Shown piece by piece: positions 23,948 to 35,616 of a stretch of DNA of 64,000 bases. The position numbers and the translations under genes are program-made. Numbering within the stretch: the stretch's first letter is position 1; each line of letters starts with the position of its first letter. The notes beneath the pieces were generated by a model. That model saw nothing but the letters and a program-made list of their open reading frames with translations, was not told the DNA's origin and made no database searches. The DNA is from Bidens hawaiensis (Eukaryota > Streptophyta > Magnoliopsida > Asterales > Asteraceae), in the NCBI GenBank assembly GCA_021521415.1, contig JAIQDT010000673.1, positions 496,001 through 560,000 on the forward strand, given 5' to 3'.

Positions 23948-24383
23948 GAATGTAGGGCGTAATGCTCTTTATAACGTAAGATATGAAAGTAAGTTAATAC
24001 AAAAGAAAGTATGAAAGTATGAAAGTATGAATGAAAGAATATAAGTTTATGTGTATTGTATAGTGTATGATTAACTAGAACTCACTCAGCGTAGCTGAGT
24101 TTTAGTATGCACGCAGGTGAGTAGAATGAGACAGCTAGCTTGAGCGGGCACATGGTGGGCGAATAGGAGACTGGCATATGAAGACTCAAGATGTTTTAAT
24201 GTAATTGACGTTTATTTTGAAAGACAATAATGTTTAATTGAGGCAAGTTTTGGATTGCTGTAACGTTTAATGAAAGTTTTTATATTCCGCGAAAGTTTTA
24301 ATGAACTCTGATTTGTAAGAACTGTGTTTATGAGTAAATCCGACGCTTAAGTAGGGCTACCGGGTTCAGGGCCTTACATCCAT

Positions 24384-25378
24384 GTACCATGCACGTGGTG
24401 CTTGCTTGAGCCCGTAGAAAGATTTTCGTAGATGACAAAGGTGATTGGGAAGATTTGGATTAACATAGCCCGGTGGTTGAGACATGTAAACATCCTCATG
24501 AAAAGTACCATGCAAGAAGGCATTATTGACATCGAGTTGCCGGATGGACCAATTTTGGGATAAGGCAATGGCAAGAACCGTACGGATAGTTACAGGTTTA
24601 GTGACCGGACTAAATGTTTCAAAGTAATCCTTGCCATATTCTTGAAGGAATCCCTTGGCAACTAGACGTGCCTTGTACTTCTCAACGGACCCGTCGGGGC
24701 GCCGTTTGATGCGAAATATCCACTTGCAACCAATAGGTTTGTGTTGCGAAGGAGGGACAAGTTCCCAGGTGGCATTTTTTAGAAGAGCATTAAACTCATT
24801 ATCCATTGTCTTCCGCCACTCTGGATCTTTTAAGGCTTGATTGTGAGTTGTTGGTTCAAGCGATGAAGAAATTGGATGGAGGATAGTGTGGTTAATAAAT
24901 TTGGAGTTATAATACTTGGTATTTGGTTTGCGGGTGCGCGGGGTTAGCGGTGAAGGGGTGGTGGTGGAAGATGTAGGGGGGATGGTGATGAAGGTGAGGT
25001 GGACGAGGAAGTTTGAGATTCGATAATGTTCTGAGAGTGAGAAAAAGTGTTGGGTTCGGTGGTGTTTTGCGAATGGTTGGGAGTACTCGTGGCAGAAGAT
25101 GTGTCATGGGAGAATATGTTGGAGTGTGAAGATGAAATAGGAGAATTAGGTTGGATTGGTGTTGGTTGATTGAGTGGGTCTGGTGGTGGGTTTTGTATGG
25201 ATTAGGTTGGGTGAGTAGGATGAGGTGATAAAGGGGGAGTGGTATGTTGGGTGTTGGGAGCGAACTGGGTCAGTGGGGTAGTACCAAAAAATTGGTCCAC
25301 ATTAGGAATTGTTGAGGAATTGCTTTGAGATTTTAATGGAAATTTAGTCTCAATAAATTCCACATGTCGGGAGTGGTA
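24384..25378 (-). pseudogene. copia 2 post-integrase linker and RT N-terminal half
   Basis: From about 24840 down, the minus frame reads PEWRKTMDNEFNALLKNATW, LVPPSQHKPIGCKWIFRIKR, KARLVAKGFLQEYGKDYFET and IRQLDVNNAFLHGTFHEDVY, ending YGLKQAPRAWY at the solo-LTR boundary. These are canonical copia RT motifs. From 25378 to about 24850 lies a proline/serine/threonine-rich linker (for example YHSRHVEFIETKFPLKS). It has an in-frame TAA at 25202-25204 and a frameshift before the RT. Confidence 0.9.
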
Positions 25379-26497
25379 TTAACGTCGGTTGGTGTAATCG
25401 AAGAATTTGTAGGCCGATTTGGATGATGAGTAGCCTAAGAACACGCATTGTTCCGAGCGAGGGTGAAGTTTGGATTTTGCATACGGGCGAAGCCACGGAT
25501 AACATAAGCATCCAAAGGGTTTGAGTTTGGTATAGGTTGGTTCTTTTTTGTAGAGAACTGAATATGAAGAGTTGAAATTAAGGATTGGAGTGGGTAGCCG
25601 GTTTATGAGATAAACGGCGGTTTGAAAAGCATGTGTCCAAAATGAGAGAGGAAGGTGAGCATAGTGAAGGAGTGATAAACCGGTTTCCACAATGTGTTGA
25701 TGACGCCGTTCGGCAACACCGTTTTGTTCCGGAGTATGCGGCGGGGTGGTGAAATGAGAAATACCTTGAGCTTGAAGATAAGCGGTAAGACCAATATATT
25801 CTCCACCATTATCGGTGAAAAGAGAAATTAAAGGTGTTTGAAAAATTTTTTCGACTATCAATTTTAATCGTGGAAATAAAATGGAGACATCGGATTTGTT
25901 TTTCATTGGATATAGCCAAATGTACTTTGTGTGATAGTCTACAAAAATCACATAATAAGTGAAACCATCAACCGATTTTTCTACCGGTCCCCAAACATCC
26001 GAATATAATAATTGTAGGGGTTTTGTAGTAGTAAATGAGTTCATGCCAAAAGAATCCTTGTGACTTTTATTGATGGAACGCGAATTACAATGAAAATTGA
26101 GTAAATTAAAATGTAAGCCCAAACATTTGGCTATTTTCTCGAGAATCCGAGTAGAAGGATGCCCGAGTTTATGATGCCAATCAAGAGGCGATGTAGTGGA
26201 TACCGCATTTATTTGAGGTTGGGCTGGAAGGTTTGCATAGTAAACATCAAGGTAATTCTCGCCCCGCATTAGTCGTGCCCCCGTTCGAAGATCCTTGACA
26301 AAAAAATGAGTGGGAAAAAATTCAACAGAAACTTGGTTAGTTTTACACAATTTTGCAACGGAAATGAGTTTATTTTTGAATTGAGAAACACACAAAACAT
26401 CTTTCAAGGCAAGAGAGCCTTTGGGCGTATGAATGTGTGTTTGACCAATATGGGTTATAGAAAGAGTGTTACCATTTCCAAGAACAATTTCATCCGG
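25379..26497 (-). pseudogene. copia 2 integrase
   Basis: The frame continues directly after the stop at 26498, beginning PDEIVLGNG, with DVLCVSQFKNKLISVAKL leading into the pre-integrase zinc region. HHKLGHPS and FHCNSRSINKSHK show that the usual CNSC pair has lost one Cys (CNSR). The catalytic core follows: LYSDVWGPV (first D), LFTDNGGEYIG (second D) and TPEQNGVAERRHQ (E). CVFLGYSSSKSAYKFF closes the domain. It terminates at in-frame TAA 25379-25381, with the pol frame continuing beyond. Confidence 0.93.
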
Positions 26498-27514
26498 TCA
26501 GCCATACTCGGATACGGAATGAAAGGATGCACAATCCGGAACGACATGATTGGAAGCTCCCGTATCAAACATATAGGAGGATGTTGCAACATTAGCAATT
26601 GGTGAAGCCTTGCTTTGGGTCATAGAGTTTCCCGTGGTAACATGATTGTCACGGAGGAAACGGGCAAGTTTGCGGCACTCTTTTGTTTCATGCCCTGCAA
26701 AATTACAAAACTGGCAGTAGATATTGGTGCGGGTATCACGGTTACCATTATTGGAGTTGGAGCCATTAGGCCATTGATTGCGGGATGGTCTGTTGTTGGA
26801 GTTGCTTTGCATGTTGCGCCAGTCGGGTGCGGATCTTGAATTAGTCCTTGAGTATTTTTGGGTGAAGTTGGCTGTAGGCATGAGAGGTGGTGCAACAGTG
26901 GTTTGTTTAAGTTCCCTCTCAAAGTCGATAAGCTTCTCAAATAGTTCTGGGAATGTGAGACTTGAACCAAGGAGTCTAAGCGATTGTGCAAAATTTTTGA
27001 AGTCATCACCCAATTGGCAGAGAATGTGAACCATGAGATCCTCGTCTTTCACTGGGTTTTGAACGAGTGCGAGTTCGTCGGCAATTGACTTCATGTCACG
27101 TAAGTATTCCGTGACGGTACGTGTGCCTTTGGGGTTAGATGCAAGTTTGGTTTTTAGCGATATGACACGGGACCGAGATGGGTTTGCAAAACTAGTGACC
27201 AATCGTTCCCATGCTTCCCGGGCGGTGTCGGCCGATGCAATCATCGTTTGAATGGTGGGTGAACAACTGCCTAGAAGAGCTGCCAGGATGATTTGATTCT
27301 GCCTGAACCATGGATAGTGGTCCAGGTTTGGTCTGGTGGCTTCGGCATCTAGAAACTCCGCCGGAGTTGGCTTGGTTCCAGTGACGAAGTGAACGAGATC
27401 GAGACCAATCAGGGTCGAGTACACGTGCTTACGCCATACCGTAAAATTGTCGTCGGTGAGAGTGACGTTAAAGTGGGTAGAGGCCGTGATTTGTACTACT
27501 GTGATTGGTGCCAT
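26498..27514 (-). pseudogene. copia 2 gag and protease start
   Basis: ATG at 27514 opens a 338-codon frame. It has a copia gag of UBN2 type (DDNFTVWRKHVYSTLIGLDL, WERLVTSFANPSRSRVISLK, TVTEYLRDMKSIADELALVQ). A zinc knuckle CQFCNFAGHETKEC (C-X2-C-X4-H-X4-C) follows near 26670-26720. A protease active site MFDTGASNHVV lies near 26545-26580. An in-frame TGA at 26498-26500 splits protease from the rest; otherwise this part is undamaged. Confidence 0.93.
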
Positions 27515-27590
27515 GGAAGGTGATTGGAAAGAGTGTTTGATTGAAAAAAAAATTGAAGTTGCAGTAGGATCAAGTCTCGTTTGAGATGGA

Positions 27591-27604
27591 GGCTCTTGAT
27601 ACCA
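27591..27604 (-). other. copia 2 primer-binding site
   Basis: TGGTATCAAGAGCC on the minus strand lies directly against the LTR with no spacer. It resembles the tRNA-Met complement with an inserted A. Confidence 0.88.
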
Positions 27605-27818
27605 TATAGATAATTGGTTATAGAATGAAAATGCTTACACATTAGGTAGATTACAATGAGCTATAAATAGCCATTTACAACATACATACAATATGGTAAG
27701 GAGAAATCTATGGCTAATTCTATGATGAATAATAACAACCACAATAATTGTCTAAATATAACTTTAGGTTAGAACGTAAACACAATTAATATACAGTCAA
27801 TGAGTGGTTTCCTTAATA
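27605..27818 (-). repeat. copia 2 5' LTR
   Basis: 214 bp, pairs with 20378-20591. TATA-like GCTATAAATAGC on both strands near 27660-27671. Confidence 0.94.
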
Positions 27819-27823
27819 ATTTG

Positions 27824-30489
27824 CTAGTCAAGGTGCAATTTTAGTTGCAACGTAATTATGAAACATAACCAACTATGACAGCCTTGTCATTATTGGTCCC
27901 CCAAGCTCACCACCTTGTGACTTGAAGGTCGAAATTACCAACAATAATTACTCGTTGGAAATCCATTGTTGAAACTTCTGCAAGCAGTCCCTTATAATTC
28001 ATCAAAAAATGCATTATTCACACTCTGCTTACCGATAGAGCATCACCGACAGGAACCACCTTCAACGTTCTGTCTGCCAGTAAATAAAATAGATGACGTT
28101 AAACCAAATAAATGTCTATCTGGTTGCTGCTAAATTGCACATCCCAGTTTTTCAAAAAATCCTTCATATGAAAACTGAAAGTGACACTGAATATAGCTTG
28201 ATCTAAATGAATATAAATAAAAATGAAGATGCATCATTCTATCAAAAAAGTAATAAGCAAACTGAGTGACCACATGACAATGTTTATAAAAAAGACAATT
28301 TTCAACTAAAAAACATAAAGATTAAACGTGATTAATGATTTTATTTAAATCACTAGTGGGATAAAGAAAAACACATAAATGATAGAGAAATGCATTTCCT
28401 GTAATTATTGTGCATTTTTAAGAGGTACAAAATGATTGTGATTAACACCTTGGATCCAGTATAGCCACCACAATATCTAAATGATTTTGTTTCCGGTCAT
28501 GATATCCATCTTAGCAGTATTAACACCTAAAAGGTGAGAAGAGTGTTTATCATTAATCATTTAATTACCTTTAGATAAAAGATAATTAGTGACAAACTAG
28601 TTTCTGTTAAGTCTTAACAGGCAACAACCTGTTATTTGGTTTCAATACATTAGACTGGAAAGCATGAAATGATTTAGAGAAAAGCTAAATGAAAGCATGA
28701 AATGCATACATTAGACTGGAAATCGGGTACTCGATGAACAATGTGATCTTCCTACAGTTTTTCATTACAGTCTATCTGAATTTAGAGGCATAAACGATAT
28801 GGGCATAATAACATTAGTAATCAATCAATTAGCTAAATAAGATAAGAAAATGTTAATGTATTTCATTATATGGCATTTATAGAATGACTAGAGCTCTATA
28901 TGAAATGATGAAGATATCATAATCAAAAGTAATTGTATGGACCGCGTTGTGATATGTGAATTTTAGTTGAGATCATAAAACAATCGAATTGATATCAATA
29001 AAACTACTCGAGTAATTCGAGACATGACGATGATGCTTTCCTGAATCTCTACACAATTGGACGTATTCTTTGATTGCGAAACTCCATTACTTATAATGTA
29101 TATAATCAAAATTATTATTATGGGTGTGTATGATTATTATGAATATAATACTATAAAACTGAATTATATAAAATGGCTACAAACCTATAATATAAGGCTG
29201 TTGTGTTGGTGAGGGTGGATTTAGTGTCGTCCTTTCACGAAGATGCGAACATGTTACATATGAAAACACAATTATCAATATATAAAGAAAAACGGTGAGC
29301 AAGATTACATAAGAAGATGGTTGAAAAAAATCAATGTAACGTTAAAGGATATATTATATTAAATGAAATTGTAGAAATAAATTTTCGGTTCTGCTGTTTA
29401 GATTCTATGAAAAACACTCATGCTTTTTATTTTTATATTTTTTCATCTTCATATATGGGTTTGGATCTCGAGGGTCTTACTGAAAATATCATCTATATCT
29501 TACCTTTCCTATACTTTACCATAGCTTTTCTCTGGGTAAAATTTACTTCGTATGATAGTTTGAAATCAGTGTTTTCTTGATCATCTTTAAGCTGATATAT
29601 ATGTTACAATGCCACTGTCTTCAATTTGTTGAATTTGGAGAAAGAGTTCACTTTGTAACATGCTCTCATAATCCAATTTAAGCATAATTTATTTGTTCTT
29701 GGAGATAATAAAATAAACTACTTTAAACAAATTAAACATAATTTTAATGTGCTCACCACCTAAAACAAAATCATACTTGATTAAATAGTATCTTCGCATA
29801 TGGTTTAATTAATATGCTCCACCTAAAACAAATAATGTAAAACTCAATTATCTCATATGATTTGAAATTATACACATGCATGCACATTACTTAACTAACA
29901 TTCTTGTGTACCATATCCATATATATGTATATCTAGATGGCAAGACTACCTGGGCTTAATCAACCAAAATAATGAAGAGCCATTGCTGCCACGGGAGTTA
30001 TTAACGTAATTAGCTAGGAACTGTACCTAAACTAATGTAAAACTTACTATATGAAATCATCTTATGTAAAATTTAACTAAGCACCAGTTATATATTATGT
30101 TAAAATAACTAATTTTATTTTACCTTTGTAATTTAAAATTATCATTGATTTGGAAACGATACAAATGAACTTAACTTTTTAAACAGAAAAACAATAATGA
30201 GAAAACGAAAAGCAACATTTGTCCACCAAATAAGCTAGGTCTTTTGTGTTCGGTTGTCATTTTTAAATTGGGGTTTCTTAAACTTAATAGAGATGAACAC
30301 ACATAAAGATTTCTGCGTATTGTTATTACATAGACACGCTTTGTGTTTGGGTGCAGTTAGTAAATGTGGGCTTGGGTGTTTGGCAGGTTAGGGAGTAGGG
30401 GCGTTCTATTTCGAAGGTGCTGACCAATGTTCGCATGCATAGGTTAATGCTTGAATAACTTAAAACAATTTTTTTATAAATGAAAGACG
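27824..30489. other. AT-rich intergenic DNA
   Basis: A weakly coding-like minus stretch at about 28025-28085 (LADRTLKVVPVGDALSVSRV) could be a gene scrap, but no family is recognised and stops follow. A short repeated phrase (ACATTAGACTGGAAA) occurs near 28650 and 28707. Nothing else is supported. Confidence 0.45.
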
Positions 30490-31475
30490 CTTGTTATTGA
30501 GATAGAAGAGAGGTGTTGAGATAGAAAAGAGGGAGAACTATTGGTGGTTTTCAAGGGTTACTAAAGGAATATCAATGGTGTGGTGGAATCCGTAACATAA
30601 TAAATTAGCAGCCAAACTTGTAGCTACGGACCAAATTCGTATTGTTTTACAAATTTGGAACATAACTGCAAGTCTCGTTGCTTATTGTTTTGCTAAACAA
30701 TTATATCTTGCAACGGCTTCAACTACAAAGTTGTTGAGATAGAAGAGAGGTGGAATTGGTGGGGGCGGGGGAGGGCGCGAGGGGAGGGGGGGGGGGTTGT
30801 TGAGCTAGAAGGGATGTGGAGTTGATGGTTTTCGAGGGTAACAGAAGGAAGAACAATGGTGATGGAGAGGTGGAATCTATAGCATAACAAATAGCGACGA
30901 CACTTGAAGCTATGGAACAAATATGTAGCAAATTCTTAGAAAAATAAGCATTTGTTACGGATTTTCTATGGATATGGTCCATGGATGCAACAAATCCCTC
31001 TTGCAAAGAATTTGCTACTGATTTGGTATATAGCTACAAGTCATGACGTCGTTAATTTATTTTGCTTCAGATTTTGCTGCCGAATCATATTTATGGACCT
31101 TAACTACCAAAAAAACGTCGATGTTTCAGCTATGAGTTTTTAGTGGGAGTGAGGGTGGGGTGACGATTGTTGTTTGTAATTAACCTAGTCGGACCTTAGG
31201 AACTAATTAAGTGGTTTTAGTTTAATGGACTATAAGGTTTATTTAATTACTTGTTGACCAAGTAGGGTCTTCTCCATATATATTAATCAAGTTAGGGTCA
31301 TGTATGACATTTATTGTAATTTGGTTTTTTGAGTTATATTTTCCTGGTTATAATAAGAGAGATTATTTTACATCGTGCGTTCTTCGTTAATTCTATCTTT
31401 AGTTGTTATAGAGACAGAAGAGACGTGGGATTGTTGGTTTCCGAGAGTAACAAAGGAAGATCAATGGTAATGGTG
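30490..31475. repeat. diverged direct repeats
   Basis: Three related blocks start near 30496, 30731 and 31397. Each contains a version of GAGATAGAAGAGAGGTGG, then GGGTTACTAAAGGAA or GGGTAACAGAAGGAA, then ATCAATGGTG. They are too diverged to give a clean period. A G-rich tract (run of about 10 G) lies near 30787-30796. Confidence 0.6.
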
Positions 31476-33214
31476 GTCGTTTGTGGTGTGTATGAATGAG
31501 TATATATTGTAATTTGTAAGTACACCGCTAATTTTGATGGCAATAAAAAGATGACCATTGTGTACAAATATTATACTTTAAATCTTAAATCATCAACGTT
31601 CAAAATGTCAAATGAGCAAAATAAATCTTTTAATAAGTATGGGATAGAAGACCATCATGAATCGGCCAGCAAAGCCTACCTAGTTTAAACAAAGATTAAA
31701 GTTGAAAGGTTTCAAGGAAAGATGTAGAGACAATGCATGATTAGATCTTGAATAAGCCATGCCAGTCTGATCAAATTTGATGAACAAGCCATAAAAGAAC
31801 CAATGGTGGTTGGCTTTATCATTAATTGAATGTGTCAAGCCGACTTGTACAAATTTTATTAACTGGATTATGTTTTCATTATCCGTATATGGTTGTGTTT
31901 TAAGAATAACAACACAATCACTCAAATATGTAGTTATATAAACAAGATCTTTTATAATTTTCTAAACTTTTACAAAATAATTCAAACTTTATATGAATAT
32001 ATGTGTTTTCTATAAAATATATATCCTCCAACCAATCTTGAAATGATGTATTTGCTATTTGAGAAAACGATCAACCTTTTAATATGCTTGAACTCATCCT
32101 CCATGCCAAATGAATAAATTTTTGCAACTTCTTTTTTGAACAGAGGATAAATTTTGCAACTAAGATAGGCCAATTTTAAAGTTAATTGAACAGAAAATCA
32201 ATTTCCTATACTGGAACTTTTGTAAGAGAAAAAATGCCTAAGACGGGAACCTAAATCTTTTTTACTCCATCGCGTTCCTGCAAAGCAAAGTTTTCGAAGT
32301 ACTTTTTCCTAAAAACAATTTTAAGTGAAATTACGCTGTTGATTTTATTGTTATCGTACCATTCAGACCATTTAGTTAGATTTACTTAAAACCAAAATAT
32401 AATCAAAATAAATTTTAATACAAGTTAAAAGTTCTGGAGTACCCAATTTTTCGACACTATTGTATTTTTCTGGCAACAACTAACTAGGTGGTTAGAGGGG
32501 CAAAGCCCTCTAGGATCCATGAGGTTTCAAGGGGGCGCATGGCCTCTTGGCAGGGTTCTGGGGCGACACCAAGATGGGGTCAATTAAAGGGGTTGAGTAG
32601 TCTGTGATCGACAACACGGTCCATTTGTTATAATTGTGGCCGATAGCAATTTAGTCCATGATTGGTCACTCTTATCAAAATCAAGTTGCTCTATCAATGA
32701 CAATTGCGAGCAGCATCAATCATGAGTAGTATCAATTGCTATTAGCATTGTGTGTGCTTTATCAACAACTTGGGCGTTTACTAATAACTGAGTTACTGCT
32801 TAAGAGATTCTTGCTGAAGGTTTTGATGTAACTGAAGGGTTGACAATTGTTTAAATCGCCAACCAGCATACTCTTTAAGAAAGAGTTGTGTTGTTTCAAC
32901 AAAATATTGTTATGGTTGCATACCTATACAAGGAATGTCTTTGGTAAGTTTTTATTGGGTTGTCTGCCAGTATATTGTAATCGTTTTGAATTTAATAAAA
33001 AATATAAAAATTTTCGATTTTGATACGATTTATGATATACTTTTTCAAAACAGAAATATGCCCATTCTTGTTAGGCTTTGAATTGTTTAGTTCAAGATTT
33101 TGAGAGGCACCACTAAAAAAGATATCCATGCTACTTCCAAACCATAAAATCTACACTTTTTACCCATATGCATCTTAAATATATATAAATAAAACCTTTA
33201 AAAGCTCTCTGGTT
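31476..33214. other. AT-rich intergenic DNA
   Basis: No domains, RNA genes or element ends are recognised. Confidence 0.55.
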
Positions 33215-33610
33215 ATTCTTTCAAGCCATCAGGTTGCTTTATTTGTAGATGGAGGTTTTTCATACATTTGACCCAAATTCACGGGTATGAGTCTCACCAA
33301 ACCCAGATAGCTCTTAAACGGGTTATAACATCTAATTAAATTAAAAATTAATCTCGCCAATTACTTGATATGAAAATACTATAAAATAGGGATATACTAA
33401 AAATTAATATCTTATTTAAAAAAAAAGATATTATTTATAATTAAGAAACAAATTTATAATAAAAAAATTAAACGGGTCATGAGTATTATCAAACCTAGAT
33501 ATTTTTTAAACCGGGTTATAAATCTCATTTATTTGTGAAACCATTTCATTATCAAATTTTAAGTATATTATTAACTTCATTACAATAACTAAAATTAAAA
33601 TTCAAAAATA
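33215..33610 (+). mobile_element. Helitron fragment related to 42699-44268
   Basis: The + strand matches the minus strand of the Helitron near 43000-43500: ACCCAAATTCACGGGTATGAG, then AAACCCAGATAGCTCTTAAA, TATGAAAATACTATAAAATAGG, and GGGTTATAAATCTCATTTAT. Neither terminus is present, so this is a diverged internal fragment. It abuts the hAT element at 33636. Confidence 0.65.
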
Positions 33611-33635
33611 TATATATAAATATAAAACAAATAAC

Positions 33636-35608
33636 AGGGGCGGACCTAGCTAATGAGGAGGGTAGCCTCCGCTACCCCTCAACGTTTCGCCGGTAGTGTA
33701 AAAAAAAATTTTGATCGGTTTTCGTGCTTTGTTATCTCTGAAAAAAGATAACGTTACCCTTATGTATTTTAAGCCCAACCAATTTAATACTTAAACCCAA
33801 CAAAAGCCCACTTAAATTATAAAGCCCAAACCAAAAATACCCAATAACTAAAATAATCCTTTTTTAACAATAAAAAAACCGGATATTATGAACACATGCA
33901 CACAACCGCCAACTCTCTGTCTCTCTAGACTCTGCTCACCACACACCACCAGTTCACCACGGCTGCTGCCACCTACCGCCTCCTCCACCTCCATCCGCCA
34001 CTAGCTAGGGGTGTGTTTTTTAACCGTATTCGAATAACAACTCGAACCGAAGCGACCCGAGACCTAAATAGCCCAACGCGAATTCACCCGAACCGATTAA
34101 ACTCCTAACCCGAACCCGAGATAAAATATTCGGGTCGGTATTTGGGTTGAAATACCCAGATTTGGGTTGACCCGAATAACCTGAAGTATAATACATCGAT
34201 GCATGTATCCCTAATTTTATAGGGTAGTTTAGCGGTAAAGTAGCACAGTGGCCTTATGTATTCTTGTTCGGTTGTTCTCAAGACTCCAATTAATATTGAA
34301 TCTATCACATCCCAATGTATTAATGACCCTAAAGCGTGCGGAGAATGTATCTTCAATTCAAAAACTTAAATAATATAATATTTAAACCAATATTTATTGA
34401 GCATGTTTCTTCAATCTATACAACTATACAAGTATTAATCCATAAGCTACAACACTCCTTCATCTCGTCTAATGCATTCTTGTATGATAAATTTCATGTT
34501 TTGCTAAATAATATATGCTATTGTTGAATATGACTGTATATTATGGTTTTATAACGGCTTGGAATATGCTTTTTTAATTTATGATATTGTTAAAGGTAGT
34601 TTTTTTTAATTTGTTGAACCCGAAACCCAACCCGAGTTTTCCCGAACCGTATAACCCGAAACCCGAACAAACCGAACTTATTTGGGTCGGTTCTTAGGTC
34701 AATTTGTTTTGAGCTCAAACCCGAACAACCGGACACAAACAACCCGAAACCCCGAATAAATAACCTGAAGAACACCCCTACCACCAGCCAACTCCTGACC
34801 TCACTCGACCACTCCACCTCCGGCCTCTCCTTTCCAGTAAGATTTCTTGTATTTAGGGATTTAGGGTTATGTTTAAATTGGAGTTAATTTGGGATTTAGG
34901 GTTTATGTTTAAATTGGAATTGATTAGGTATTCAGGGTTATATTTGAATTGGTTAATTAGGGATTTAGCCTTTAGTTTTATGTGTAAATTGGAATTGATA
35001 TTAAGTTTTTGGTTCAAATTTTGTTTAGGGAACTTTGAAGATAAGTAAACAACATCTTATTAGCAACCTTTTTAAATGCCAAAGAAAAGAATATGATGAC
35101 ATCGGTTTATCACCAAGTTTAAATATTTCAACTTCAAGTTCAAACATTTGCGACTCTTTTATTTTCTTATTTAATTAAATATTGTGCTTATTAATATTGT
35201 GTTGAGTAAACTTTAAAACTACTTATTAACAATATGTGTTTGATATGATCGAAAGATATCAATGAAATCATTGTATTAGTAAGTTAATAAGTTTGACTAA
35301 TTTTCAATATCATTAAGCAAACAAGTTTAGGTTTTTGATGCGCCCATTATAAACCAACTTGTTTTGATCCGCCATTGCAAATGAGTTAACCGGACGCCGG
35401 TACGCTTGTAACACGAAGCCGACCCCGGGACGTGCCAAACGCGTAACTAGACACCTGTACGCGCAAAACACGTTATGAGGCTCCGGTACGCGCAAAAGGT
35501 AATCAGGCCCCCGTAAACGCGAAAACGGCAAAAAAAAATTCTTTTCTTAATGTACGTTTACAAAAATTTTTACGCTACTCCTGAAATTAGTTTCTAGATC
35601 CGTCACGT
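33636..35608. mobile_element. hAT-like element carrying exon-like sequence (outer)
   Basis: The ends AGGGGCGGACCTAG and, inverted, ACGTGACGGATCTAG are imperfect terminal inverted repeats. 8-bp flanks CAAATAAC (33628-33635) and CAAATAAT (35609-35616) agree in seven of eight bases, fitting hAT. Inside are a CCACCT-rich leader (33900-34005 and 34789-34840), a splice-donor-like CCAGTAAGATT near 34836, an acceptor-like TTTTGTTTAG near 35018-35029, and a small ATGCCAAAGAAAAGA start near 35077 that meets stops at once. This looks like a deletion derivative of a larger element, and no transposase domain is intact. A nested hAT element occupies 34006-34780. Confidence 0.65.
34006..34780. mobile_element. 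hAT-like MITE nested in the outer hAT
   Basis: Starts TAGGGGTGTG and ends AACACCCCTA (inverted termini). 8-bp flanks CCACTAGC (33998-34005) and CCACCAGC (34781-34788) match in seven of eight positions. Interior ends are rich in AACCCGAA/CCCGAACC on both sides. No coding. Confidence 0.8.
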
Positions 35609-35616
35609 CAAATAAT

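Larger units (their letters stand above)
21659..24378 (+). mobile_element. 2.7-kb solo LTR with internal tandem arrays
   Basis: It begins TGTAACATCCCG and ends CAGGGCCTTACA. The TSD TCCAT is perfect (21654-21658, 24379-24383). It sits inside copia 2 RT between the codons for RAWY and ELATF. A + strand TATA box (GAGTATAAATACC, near 21834) precedes a pyrimidine-rich leader, so it reads + while its host reads minus. Two tandem arrays occupy about 1.2 kb. No gag-pol is present. Gypsy/chromovirus origin is inferred from LTR ends and length. Confidence 0.9.
20378..27818 (-). mobile_element. Ty1/copia retrotransposon 2, split by a solo LTR
   Basis: Two 214-bp LTRs (20378-20591, 27605-27818) differ at about six positions. 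The TSD ATTTG flanks the element (20373-20377, 27819-27823). The minus strand is sense, with primer site TGGTATCAAGAGCC next to the right LTR and a purine tract (complement of CGCCCCCACAAG) next to the left. A full copia order is present: gag with zinc knuckle, protease, integrase, RT, RNase H. In-frame stops at 26498, 25379 and 25202, at least one frameshift between about 25200 and 24810, and the solo LTR at 21659-24378 inactivate it. Both LTR ends read TA...TA, not TG...CA. Confidence 0.95.

Noticed and set aside
23110..23962. Long + strand frames encoding RVPSPNNTRG repeats as a repeat protein
   Set aside because: The frames arise because the 33-bp tandem unit is a multiple of three. They lie inside a solo LTR and contain no domain.
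30719..31006. Proline-rich minus frames at 30719-31006
   Set aside because: They read through G-rich low-complexity sequence within diverged repeats and carry no domain.
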